Source: an uncultured Clostridia bacterium (GTDB lineage Bacteria; Bacillota; Clostridia; TANB77; CAG-508). Taken from it: 41,823 nucleotides of DNA. Location: positions 1 through 41,823 of the forward strand of contig CANQCT010000009.1 in NCBI GenBank assembly GCA_947589835.1, read 5' to 3'. Positions 34,581-41,823 of the stretch are shown one piece after another. The notes under the pieces are model-generated. The model had not been told where the DNA came from and ran no database searches. It worked only from the letters and a program-made list of their open reading frames with translations. Both the position numbers and the translations under genes were made by a program. Each line of letters begins with the position of its first letter. Within the stretch, counting starts at the first letter, position 1.

Positions 34581-34650
34581 GACTAATTTGCAATGAAACA
34601 TCTGACTTTTTTGCAGTAAAACTATTGACTTTTTTGCAATGAAATTTTAA
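34581..34650 (+). repeat. Three tandem 23-base repeats at the ATPase promoter
   Basis: Three units begin at 34581 (GACTAATTTGCAATGAAA), 34604 (GACTTTTTTGCAGTAAAA) and 34627 (GACTTTTTTGCAATGAAA), a regular 23-base period. The shared core is TTGCARTRAAA. The third unit overlaps the -35 box of the ATPase promoter. They look like iterated protein-binding sites. Confidence 0.75.
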
Positions 34651-34653
34651 AAT
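34625..34653 (+). promoter_or_regulatory. Promoter of the DUF4143 ATPase gene
   Basis: TTGACT (34625-34630), a 17-base spacer and TAAAAT (34648-34653). The -35 sits within the tandem repeats, so a repeat-binding protein could block or help polymerase. Confidence 0.65.
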
Positions 34654-34687
34654 ATAAATAAATATATTTTTTGTGGGGGATTGAAAG

Positions 34688-35893
34688 ATGTATGAAAGAG
34701 AAGTTAAAGAAAGAATTAAAAAAATCAATGATACATTTAGAGTGCTAGTAGTGACGGGACCAAGACAAGTGGGAAAGACTACTTTACTTGAAAGTGTAAT
34801 GCCAAAAAATATGACAAAAGTTTCGCTAGATGATGAAGTTTTGCGAAAAGAGGCAAAGGAAAATCCAAAAATATTTTTAGATTCATATCCTACGCCACTT
34901 TTTATTGATGAGGTACAATATGCTCCAGAGTTATTTCCATATATAAAAACGAAGGTGGATAAAAACAAAACAAGAGGTCAATATTGGCTATCAGGCTCTC
35001 AATCATTTGGTCTTATGAAAAATGTTATAGAATCGCTTGCAGGCAGAGCTGGAATAGTTAAAATGAATGGCTTTACTTATAGTGAAATTGTTAGAAATAT
35101 TAAAAAAGAAGTTTTTGACCCAGCTGACCCAAAACAGCATGAATATACAGATGTAAATGAAATATTTGAAAGAATTTTTAATGGAGGAATGCCAGAATTG
35201 TATGACATAGAAAACATGGATAGAAATGACTTTTACTATTCATATATAAATACATATATAGAAAAAGACATTAAAAAAATAAAAAATATAGGCAATGTAG
35301 AAGCGTTTAAGAAATTTATGAGAGATGTTGCTATAAGAACTGGAACAACTCTAAGCTATTCTGATATTGCAAACGATGTGGGTGTTTCAGTAAATACAAT
35401 TAAAGACTGGTTTTCAATATTAGTAAATACAGGACTTGTATATTTATTAGAACCATATTCGTCAAATAAAATAAAAAGGCTTACTCATATGCCTAAAATA
35501 ATATTTATGGATTTAGGACTAGCATGTTATTTAGCTAATTGGGAAAGTGCTAAAGCATTACAATTAAGTGATTTATCGGGGCATTTTTTTGAATCGTATG
35601 TGATTTCTGAACTTATAAAATCTTATGATAATAAAGGAATACGTTTAGATATATCACATTTTAGAAATAAAGAAACAGAAGAAATTGACCTAATTATATT
35701 TAAAAACAATACACTATATCCGTTAGAAATAAAGAAAACAGCAAATCCAAGAAAAAATATGATGAAAAACTTTAAATATCTTGAAAAAACAAACATGAAA
35801 ATAGGGCAGGGTGGAATTATTTGTTTATATGATAAATTAATGAAATTAGATGAAAATAATTATATTATACCAGTTTCCAGTGTAATAGAATAA
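34688..35893 (+). CDS. AAA ATPase of the DUF4143 family
   Basis: This 401-residue protein has Walker A TGPRQVGKTTLLES (about residues 23-36), Walker B PLFIDEVQYAPELFPY, and YWLSGSQSFGLMK as a sensor-type segment; LAGRAGIVKMNGFTYSEI is typical of the family. A winged-helix region near residues 220-245 (SYSDIANDVGVSVNTIKDWF) precedes the DUF4143 end (FFESYVISELIKSY, then ETEEIDLIIFKNNTLYPLEIKKT), which has a nuclease-like D-x(n)-E-x-K. These proteins are common in accessory regions; biological role is unclear. It starts behind TGGGGGA. Confidence 0.88.
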   Translation: MYEREVKERIKKINDTFRVLVVTGPRQVGKTTLLESVMPKNMTKVSLDDEVLRKEAKENPKIFLDSYPTPLFIDEVQYAPELFPYIKTKVDKNKTRGQYWLSGSQSFGLMKNVIESLAGRAGIVKMNGFTYSEIVRNIKKEVFDPADPKQHEYTDVNEIFERIFNGGMPELYDIENMDRNDFYYSYINTYIEKDIKKIKNIGNVEAFKKFMRDVAIRTGTTLSYSDIANDVGVSVNTIKDWFSILVNTGLVYLLEPYSSNKIKRLTHMPKIIFMDLGLACYLANWESAKALQLSDLSGHFFESYVISELIKSYDNKGIRLDISHFRNKETEEIDLIIFKNNTLYPLEIKKTANPRKNMMKNFKYLEKTNMKIGQGGIICLYDKLMKLDENNYIIPVSSVIE

Positions 35894-35926
35894 GATTAAA
35901 ATATTTTGTATTATTAAGAAATAAAA

Positions 35927-36280
35927 ATGGAAGACTTTTATAGTTTGGCATTAGATATAATGGGCAAAACCAGAAATATATTATATGCAGATAACAACTA
36001 ATAATCATTTATTAAAATTTATAAGAAAAATACATAAAACTATTTATCTATACAGATTTTAACAAATGAATTTAATCTGACAGAAGCCGAAATTAAAGAA
36101 TACAAAAATATGGGTAATATAACTTTTCAAGTATCTGTAGATGGAATAACACAAGAATCAAATTATGCTAAATCACATAGTAAAATAATAACTCAAACAG
36201 TATTAAAAAATATTGAATGCATGATTAAAGAAAGTATAGGAGTAAAAATAAATTGTGTGCTTACAAAAGGAAATGTTTAA
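35927..36280 (+). pseudogene. Radical SAM (SPASM-type) gene remnant
   Basis: From 36053 to the TAA at 36280 the frame reads QILTNEFNLTEAEIKEYKNM, then FQVSVDGITQESNYAKSH and GVKINCVLTKGN. This is the radical SAM barrel segment (TNG-like turn, then VSxDG, then V-x-C-x-L-T). The cluster-binding CxxxCxxC, the N-terminus and the C-terminus are missing, and upstream sequence has several stops, so it is a decayed fragment. The frame from 35927 (MEDFYSLALDIMGKTRNI) stops after 24 codons and may belong to another lost gene. Confidence 0.6.
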
Positions 36281-36317
36281 TTTATATGTATAAGGATTAA
36301 TTACAAAGGGGGAACTA

Positions 36318-37174
36318 ATGAAATTAGCATCATTAAATTCAAAAAAAATAATGTCACATATAAATGATATAAAAAAAGATGTAATAAAATATGAAATAAA
36401 GAGAACTCTAGAGGAAAAATACAATATTAATGCTGAACAAATTGAAGCAAGTGAACAATCTACAGATGGAAATGTATACATAGCATATTGTAGCAATACT
36501 AGATATGTTATTAAAATATATGATAGTTTAGAACATACAAAGTCAATGATAGAATTACATAAAGAATTAGAAACAATAGACTTAAATACTCCAAGAATAA
36601 TTATTCCATCAAATAGAAAAGGGTTGAAGAAATATTAAACACAAATTATTCAGTAGTATATTCATTTCTTAATGGAGAACAAATTGGCTGGAATCCTAAA
36701 ACAGGAAAATTAGATGATAATATTATAACTTCAATAGCAAAACAACTAAGAAGGATTCATAAAAACACAACTCAAAATAAATTTATTTTGCCAGAAATAC
36801 CATTTAAAAATGATGGAAAACGTAAATCTATGGTGCATTTTGATTTGACACGAAATAATATATTTAGATTAAATAATGGTCAAATTGGATTTATAGACTT
36901 TGATGATGCAAAATATGGAGATTCAGTATGTGATATTGCAATTTTAATTGCAAACTTATTTTTTTCTAAAACTCGAGGTGTTGATAAAATAGGAATGAAC
37001 AAATTCATTGAAGAGTATTATAAAGATGAAGTAAATTTAAAAAAAGAAGAGATACCATTGATAAAAGAATATGCTTTATGTTGGATAGATTATGTTTTGA
37101 ACGGAAATGAATTTGACACTTCAACAACAGAAAGTTTGGAAATAAGAAAAAAACTAATTAATGATAATATGTAG
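36318..37174 (+). pseudogene. Frameshifted APH/choline-kinase-like phosphotransferase
   Basis: The frame opens MKLASLNSKKIMSHINDI behind a GGGGGA site and reads RYVIKIYDSLEHTKSMIELH (lysine-bearing N-lobe), then stops at 36638. The remainder continues in another frame from 36626 (EEILNTNYSVVYSFLNGEQI) to 37174 and holds the kinase core: VHFDLTRNNIF (H-x-D-x4-N) and IGFIDFDDAKYGD (metal-binding D). Together about 285 residues, normal for an aminoglycoside/choline-type kinase. The shift lies at 36617-36626 (AAAAGGGTT). It is likely a pseudogene; a sequencing error cannot be excluded. Confidence 0.75.
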
Positions 37175-37182
37175 AAAAAAAT

Positions 37183-37341
37183 ATGAAAATAGCAATAGTA
37201 AATACTTAGGCAATATCTAAAAAAGCCGTAGTAAAACAGAAAGATTTATCAAAATCTTTTGCAAATGACAATAATGAAGTTGATGTATTTATATTTTCTG
37301 CAAAGTCTCATAAAAAAGATGCGTTAACTATATTAATATAA
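37183..37341 (+). pseudogene. Possible glycosyltransferase N-terminus remnant
   Basis: The frame begins MKIAIVNT, meets a stop at 37207-37209, and continues AISKKAVVKQKDLSKSFAND and NEVDVFIFSAKS to a second stop. The pattern MKIAIVNT ... L-x(n)-NEVDVF is that of family 4 glycosyltransferase starts, but only about 50 residues remain. The assignment is tentative. Sequence to 37600 has further stops in every frame and no recognisable gene. Confidence 0.35.
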
Positions 37342-37620
37342 ATGGTTATGCTGATGAATATGCAGTACAAAGTTCATTTGAAAATTGTGAGACAGATAAT
37401 TCTTATTCTGCCTAGCTTGTTTATCAAAAACTTGTAATAATGCTTTATAATGTGTCCAAGACAACAACATTCCAGATTGTCGACGCAGTGCGTCGACAAT
37501 TTGTGAAAAATTTTTGTAAAAACTTAAAAATCGATATAAATTACTTCTATCAAAGCCTTTACTATATTCTTTTGTAAGTTCTCCAGATAATCACCAAATG
37601 AAACATTTTATGACCAAACT
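37342..37620. other. Decayed intergenic region
   Basis: There is no intact gene. It contains a GC-rich palindrome at 37477-37501, ATTGTCGACGCA facing TGCGTCGACAAT around one base, unlike its AT-rich surroundings. Several short frames resemble fragments of former genes (for example PDNHQMKHFMTKLVEKK near 37587-37635) but none can be named. Confidence 0.5.
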
Positions 37621-37622
37621 TG

Positions 37623-37651
37623 TTGAAAAAAAATAAGAAAAATGATATATT
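37623..37651 (+). promoter_or_regulatory. Promoter of the five-gene operon
   Basis: TTGAAA (37623-37628), a 17-base spacer and TATATT (37646-37651) with an upstream TG. The predicted transcript starts about 20 bases before the TTG start codon at 37680. Confidence 0.65.
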
Positions 37652-37679
37652 TTATAAAAAATATTAGGAAGTGTGTTTA

Positions 37680-38891
37680 TTGCAAATAAAAATTAATAGA
37701 GGAACTAATCAAATAGGAGGCTGTATTACTGAAATTGAATCAAGTAAAGGTACTAAAATAATTATAGATATAGGTAGTAATTTACCAGATTCAGAAGGTA
37801 GAAAAAAAACAGAAATTGAATTAGAAGGCTTGACAAAAGGTTTTTCTAATTATAAAGCAATATTTATTACTCATTATCATGGAGATCATATAGGCTTATA
37901 TAATAAGGTATTGCCTGATATACCAATTTATATTGGAGAGGTTTCAAAGGAAATTTATAATATAGTGCAAACTAGACTTAGTAAAGCAAATCTTGTGGAA
38001 AAAGAAGATTTGGAAAGAATATCGAAATTTAAAACTTTTAATATTAAAGATAAAATAATAATTGATGATATAAAAGTTACTCCTATTGCTGTTGACCATT
38101 CAGCCTTTGACAGCTATATGTTTTTAATTGAAACCGATGGAAAAAAAGTTTTACATACAGGAGATTTTAGAACACATGGGCAAAGAGGTAAAGCAGTTTT
38201 AGAAGCGGTAAAAAAATATGTTGGAAAAGTGGATTGCTTAATTTGTGAAGGAACAACATTAACAAGAGATAATAGTAAAATATTAACAGAATTCGAGTTA
38301 CAAAAAGAAGCAGAAAAAATTTTTAATGAAAATAAATACAATTTCGTATTATGCAGTAGTACCAATATAGACAGGATAGCAGCTATTCACAAAGCAACAT
38401 TAAAAAATCACAAAATGTTTATTTGTGATGATTATCAATGTGAACTTTTAGAATATATTAATACAATTTCAAGAAGTAACTTATATAAATTTAATGATAC
38501 TAACAACATTAAAAGCACCAAAGTTTACCGCTATGCACCAAATATATTAGAAAAGATGAAGAAATATGGTTTTGTAATGTTAGTTAGGCCAAATGCAAAA
38601 TTTACAAAATTTTTAAAAATGTTTGAAAATTACGCTTTTATATATTCTGAATGGAAAGGTTATTTAACAGGAACAAATGAAGATTATAGAAGAATCAAAG
38701 ATTTCGTTCCAAAAGATAATATTTACTTACACACTAGTGGTCATGCTACACCAGAGGCAATTAAAGAAGTTATTAATATTACTAATCCAAAATATGTAAT
38801 ACCAATACATACAGAAAATAAAGAAAAAATAAAAGAATTAACTGATAAAGCAGTTATATTAGAAGATGGAGAAGAGTTTATAGTAAAATAG
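37680..38891 (+). CDS. Short beta-CASP-like MBL-fold nuclease
   Basis: TTG is the chosen start (about 8 bases after TTAGGAAG); an in-frame GTG at 37671 overlaps that site. The 403-residue protein has the MBL core THYHGDHIG (about residues 64-72), VDHSAFDSY and VLHTGDFRTHG (about 157-167), LICEGTTL, and a C-terminal HTSGHATPEAI with PKYVIPIHTE. The last two match beta-CASP motifs of RNase J and related RNA-processing enzymes, in a shorter form. It probably cleaves RNA or DNA; substrate unknown. It is first in an operon, 11 bases before the next gene. Confidence 0.82.
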   Translation: MQIKINRGTNQIGGCITEIESSKGTKIIIDIGSNLPDSEGRKKTEIELEGLTKGFSNYKAIFITHYHGDHIGLYNKVLPDIPIYIGEVSKEIYNIVQTRLSKANLVEKEDLERISKFKTFNIKDKIIIDDIKVTPIAVDHSAFDSYMFLIETDGKKVLHTGDFRTHGQRGKAVLEAVKKYVGKVDCLICEGTTLTRDNSKILTEFELQKEAEKIFNENKYNFVLCSSTNIDRIAAIHKATLKNHKMFICDDYQCELLEYINTISRSNLYKFNDTNNIKSTKVYRYAPNILEKMKKYGFVMLVRPNAKFTKFLKMFENYAFIYSEWKGYLTGTNEDYRRIKDFVPKDNIYLHTSGHATPEAIKEVINITNPKYVIPIHTENKEKIKELTDKAVILEDGEEFIVK

Positions 38892-38902
38892 GGGGGATTA
38901 AA

Positions 38903-39655
38903 ATGGCAAAAGAAAAATTAATTGAAAATGCTAAGATAACAAAGAAAATTTGGGAGGATTTAAAAGATAACGGATTAAAAACAAAATTTAAAAAGAACTT
39001 TCATGTTAGACCAACAGATATTGGAATTACTCTTGTGTCAACACATCCTAGTAAGCCTATGAATGGAAATGAAAACGTAAAAATAAGAAGAAAAGCAAAC
39101 TATTATTTTGATGAGGATTTTATAAAAAAATGTGCTAATTTAAAATTCAAAGAAAAAGATTGGAAGGATATTGGCATAAATGGAAAAACTAAAAAAATTG
39201 AATCTTATTTACAAGCTTGGTTAATAAATGTAATTAATAATTGTGAAAATAAATATGATAAAGAGTTAAGCGAGTTAAAAAAAGCATTAAATTTAGAAAA
39301 TAAAAATATTTACTTTATTGGTTCAGAATTAATTCTTCAAGAAGATGATACAAAAGGAGGTCAAAAACCTGATATAGTTATTCATGATGGTAATGGAACA
39401 GTGTATTTTTTAGAGTTAAAAACAAGTAAAGGGTATCTTCGAGAAGATGGAAAAACTCCTCATGAACAAGTTCAAGAATATATAGATACATATGGAAATG
39501 ATGAACAATATAAAGAATTATTACTAAATTATCCTATGGTAGAAAACTTGAAGGAAATTAATGAATGCAAAGGATTTGTTGTTAAAGGAGATAAAAATAT
39601 TAAAGAAATATATTATGATAAAGATGAAGATATTATAAGAATACCAGAACAGTAA
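38903..39655 (+). CDS. PD-(D/E)XK-like nuclease, unknown family
   Basis: This 250-residue protein has GGQKPDIVIHDGNGTVYFLE, then LKTSKGYLRE, near residues 151-178, fitting the D-x(n)-E-x-K core of restriction-like nucleases; GSELILQEDD upstream could supply the helix-1 Glu. The N-terminal 70 residues (KIWEDLKDNGLKTKFKK, HVRPTDIGITLVS) are unfamiliar. No membrane segment. It starts behind TAGGGGGG and is 11 bases after the beta-CASP-like gene, so cotranscription is very likely. Confidence 0.65.
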   Translation: MAKEKLIENAKITKKIWEDLKDNGLKTKFKKNFHVRPTDIGITLVSTHPSKPMNGNENVKIRRKANYYFDEDFIKKCANLKFKEKDWKDIGINGKTKKIESYLQAWLINVINNCENKYDKELSELKKALNLENKNIYFIGSELILQEDDTKGGQKPDIVIHDGNGTVYFLELKTSKGYLREDGKTPHEQVQEYIDTYGNDEQYKELLLNYPMVENLKEINECKGFVVKGDKNIKEIYYDKDEDIIRIPEQ

Positions 39656-39683
39656 AGATTTTAGAGATATAAAGGAGAAAATT

Positions 39684-40206
39684 ATGGAGAATGATACAAT
39701 AACTTATGAACAAATCGAACAACGATTAAAAAATAAACCTCAAGAACAATGGACAAAAGATGATGTATTTGATAGATATGTTGGGTATGGAAGTCCAGAA
39801 GAAATAGAAAATCCAGAAGTGCAAAAACTTTTTATAAAGCATGGGCTGTATGAAGAACTAATTAATTTAGTAAATAATGTTATTGCTGATAAAGAAGTTG
39901 TAGAAAAAATACTTAACAGCAATATATTTGAAAAAAAAAGAATTAAAAAAAATAAAAGGAAAAATAAGAGATATAAAGATTGTTGAAATAGAAGATGATA
40001 AAATTGATGAATTAAAACAGGTTTCAATTATATTTGAAAAAGAAAATAATGCAGAGCAATTATTAATAAAAGATTTTTGCCTTACATCAGAAATTGATAA
40101 GTATTTACAAGATAAAAATAAGTTTAAAAATAAAATGATAATTACTATAATAGAGGAAGAAAAAAATGAATTAATCTTAAAATGCTTTTGTAATTTAATG
40201 GATTAA
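39684..40206 (+). pseudogene. Unknown gene split by an A9 run (frameshift)
   Basis: The first frame (39684-39986) gives MENDTITYEQIEQRLKNKPQ to NSNIFEKK and then degenerates to Lys/Arg-rich residues. The second (to 40206) reads KELKKIKGKIRDIKIVEIED to LKCFCNLMD. Both meet in a run of nine A at 39931-39939; with eight A the frame is continuous and encodes a 173-residue protein. This may be a real frameshift, a sequencing error or slippage-dependent expression. I do not recognise the family. It lies 28 bases after the nuclease and 14 before the next gene. Confidence 0.6.
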
Positions 40207-40220
40207 AAGGGAGTTTGAGG

Positions 40221-40553
40221 ATGGAAAATAAAAATGAAATAGAAGAAACTTTTGAAAAAATGAATCTTGAAGAATCAAAAAAAATATTTGACAAAGGCAA
40301 AGTTGATTTGAATGATAAAAATAATATTTTCTTAAAATGCCAAATATCCGAACAAGAAGCACTAAATGGATGCACTAAAAAAATTAAATTTATGCAAATA
40401 TGCGAAAATGGAAAGGCAGAACCAAATGAGATGAATGTAAAAATTCCAAAAGGCATAAAGAAGGATTCATCAATAATTTTTTATGATCAAGGAAATTATA
40501 TAAAAGAATTAAATAAAAGAAGTAATATAATTATAGGGATAGAAATTAAATAA
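40221..40553 (+). CDS. DnaJ C-terminal-like protein lacking a J domain
   Basis: The start is MENKNEIEETFEKMNLEE behind AAAGGGAG; the TTG six bases earlier lies too close to that site. It has 110 residues. Residues about 40-110 resemble the substrate-binding domain of Hsp40: FLKCQISEQEALNGCTKKIK, then MNVKIPKGIKKDSSIIFYDQ and SNIIIGIEIK. This is the CbpA/DnaJ pattern (I-x-EEA-x-G-x-x-K-x-I, then V-x-IPAG...G). There is no J domain or zinc finger. It might act as an assembly or client-binding module for its operon partners. The dGTPase gene follows after 13 bases. Confidence 0.65.
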   Translation: MENKNEIEETFEKMNLEESKKIFDKGKVDLNDKNNIFLKCQISEQEALNGCTKKIKFMQICENGKAEPNEMNVKIPKGIKKDSSIIFYDQGNYIKELNKRSNIIIGIEIK

Positions 40554-40566
40554 AAGGAATAAAAAC

Positions 40567-41748
40567 ATGAAAAATAGTTTAAAAAATCAAGCTGCAATAC
40601 CAGAAAATTCAAACTGGGATAATATTATTAAACGAGAATACGAGTTATATTCAAGAGGAAATGATATTCGTTCTGAATTTGAAAGAGATTATACGAGAAT
40701 AATACATAGTTTAGCTTTTAGAAGAATGAAGCATAAAACACAAGTGTTCTTTTCACCAACAAATGACCATATTTGTACTAGAATGGAACATATAATTCTA
40801 GTTGAATCAATTAGCAATACAATAGCAGAATATTTAGGATTAAATACAAAGCTTACTAAAGCCATTGCTATGAGCCATGATATTGGACATAGTCCGTTTG
40901 GACATCAAGGCGAAAAAATATTATCTGAAATATCAAAAAAAGATATAGGAAAAACATTTTGGCATGAAAAAAACGGATTAGAAATGGTGGATAAGATTAT
41001 TTTACTAGAAGATAACAAACAAAACTTACAAAATCTTAATCTTACTTATGGTGTAAAAGATGGCATTATTTCACATTGTGGTGAAATTGATGAAAATAGC
41101 TTGAAACCAAGAAATGAATATATTGATTTATATGATTATAATTATCCGAACCAATATAACCCATATACTTGGGAAGGATGCACCGTAAAAATTGCAGATA
41201 AAATAGCATATTTGGGTAGAGATATACAAGATGCTATTACGATAGGAATTTTAGACAGACATTTAAAAGAGTTACGAGATATAATGAAATTGAGTGAAAA
41301 TGATCCTATAAACAATACTATCATAATTAATAACTTAATTTATGATTTATGTGAAAATAGCAATGAGAAAGAGGGATTAAAATTCTCTGATAAATATTTT
41401 GAATTTATTAAAAAATTAAAAGATTTCAATTATAAATATATTTATGCAGATGAAAGATTACAACATTCTACAGCATATTTTGAAATTGTAATTACAACTA
41501 TATACAATACACTTAAAAAATACTATAAAGAAAAAGAAAGTACTGCTAAAAAGTATCCAGAAATTATAAAAGATTTTGAAAAATGGTTAAAAATGTATTG
41601 GAATTGCGAAAGATATGAAATTTGCAAAAATAAAATTATCTTTAATATTGAAAATGAAAAAGATTTTTACCAAGCAATTATATATTATATATCTGGTATG
41701 ACAGATAATTATGCAATAGATATGTATAATAAAATAATAAGTTTTTAA
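40567..41748 (+). CDS. dGTPase-like HD-domain triphosphohydrolase
   Basis: This 393-residue protein has RMEHIILVE (His75), AMSHDIGHSPFGHQGEKIL (HD at residues 104-105) and CTVKIADKIAYLGRDIQDAI (metal Asp) in the spacing of dNTP triphosphohydrolases, which hydrolyse dGTP or other dNTPs to nucleoside and tripolyphosphate. FERDYTRIIHSLAFRRMKHK at the N-terminus is also typical of the family. Such enzymes control nucleotide pools, and some protect against phages. It is last in the operon and followed by a terminator. It starts behind AAAAGGAA. Confidence 0.9.
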   Translation: MKNSLKNQAAIPENSNWDNIIKREYELYSRGNDIRSEFERDYTRIIHSLAFRRMKHKTQVFFSPTNDHICTRMEHIILVESISNTIAEYLGLNTKLTKAIAMSHDIGHSPFGHQGEKILSEISKKDIGKTFWHEKNGLEMVDKIILLEDNKQNLQNLNLTYGVKDGIISHCGEIDENSLKPRNEYIDLYDYNYPNQYNPYTWEGCTVKIADKIAYLGRDIQDAITIGILDRHLKELRDIMKLSENDPINNTIIINNLIYDLCENSNEKEGLKFSDKYFEFIKKLKDFNYKYIYADERLQHSTAYFEIVITTIYNTLKKYYKEKESTAKKYPEIIKDFEKWLKMYWNCERYEICKNKIIFNIENEKDFYQAIIYYISGMTDNYAIDMYNKIISF

Positions 41749-41755
41749 AGAAAGA

Positions 41756-41783
41756 CTAACTATTAATTGTCAATAGTTTTTCT
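41756..41783 (+). terminator. Operon terminator after the dGTPase-like gene
   Basis: AACTATT (41758-41764) and AATAGTT pair perfectly around a 7-base loop, followed by TTTTTCT. Confidence 0.7.
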
Positions 41784-41823
41784 AAAAAATTTTTTTAATA
41801 ATTTGTTAGATAAAAATTTGCAT

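Noticed and set aside
36617..36626. Programmed -1 frameshift (A AAA GGG) in the phosphotransferase gene
   Set aside because: The heptamer is not a standard slippery site, no stimulatory structure is evident, and neighbouring genes are also decayed; mutation is simpler.
1..41823. CRISPR arrays, tRNA and rRNA genes
   Set aside because: No regularly spaced repeats with unique spacers and no tRNA-like cloverleaf or GGTTCGAATCC-type T-arm was seen; the repeats present are dispersed. A tRNAscan/Infernal run would confirm.

Overview
This is an AT-rich, gene-dense chromosomal window that looks like a low-GC anaerobic Firmicute of the class Clostridia, probably an uncultured gut-type lineage. The evidence is strong GGAGG ribosome-binding sites, consensus sigma-A promoters with 17-base spacers, an L33-SecE-NusG-L11-L1-L10-L7/L12 run with an L10 leader attenuator, PlsX-ACP-RNase III gene order, AddB-type recombination, GatCAB indirect tRNA amidation and a bifunctional AdhE. 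I saw no tRNA, rRNA or CRISPR array.

Layout. Bases 1-4076 hold the ribosomal/transcription operon, which ends at a terminator directly after rplL, so the usual downstream rpoB/rpoC are not here. Bases 4086-7714 hold plsX, acpP, rnc and an Elp3-like radical SAM gene. Bases 7715-18462 hold a YitT-type membrane protein and a run of repair and housekeeping genes (OGG-type glycosylase, addB, pgeF, an S66 carboxypeptidase, a family 4 uracil-DNA glycosylase, a GltD-like flavoprotein). This run is interrupted by a two-gene island of unusual composition at 13504-14223. Bases 18463-22592 are accessory: an Rpn-type nuclease, a HExxH protein and a membrane protein. Bases 22593-34472 return to core genes (leuS, adhE, gatCAB, rpsT, hpf, an MBL hydrolase). 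Bases 34520-41823 are accessory and partly decayed: an AAA/DUF4143 ATPase behind a tandem-repeat promoter, remnants of a radical SAM gene, a phosphotransferase and possibly a glycosyltransferase, then an intact-looking operon (37623-41783) encoding a beta-CASP-like MBL nuclease, a PD-(D/E)XK-like protein, a frameshifted unknown protein, a J-domain-less DnaJ C-terminal-like protein and a dGTPase-like HD hydrolase.

The gaps between genes are unusually structured. At least four interspersed repeat families occur: (i) a roughly 160-175 base element with long complementary arms and a conserved core, in four copies plus one half copy, all in the same orientation and mostly just upstream of genes; (ii) GTCCC/GCGACA palindromic REP-like units packed between a stop codon and the next ribosome-binding site, in places supplying the C-terminus of the upstream protein; (iii) a repeat confined to two gaps of the ribosomal operon; (iv) single MITE-like inverted-repeat elements at 7993-8127 and 16310-16461. 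The two most interesting objects are repeat family (i), whose arms co-vary between copies, and the 37623-41783 operon, a candidate nucleic-acid/nucleotide-processing, possibly defensive, system. Every functional statement comes from reading motifs by eye; no database search was run.
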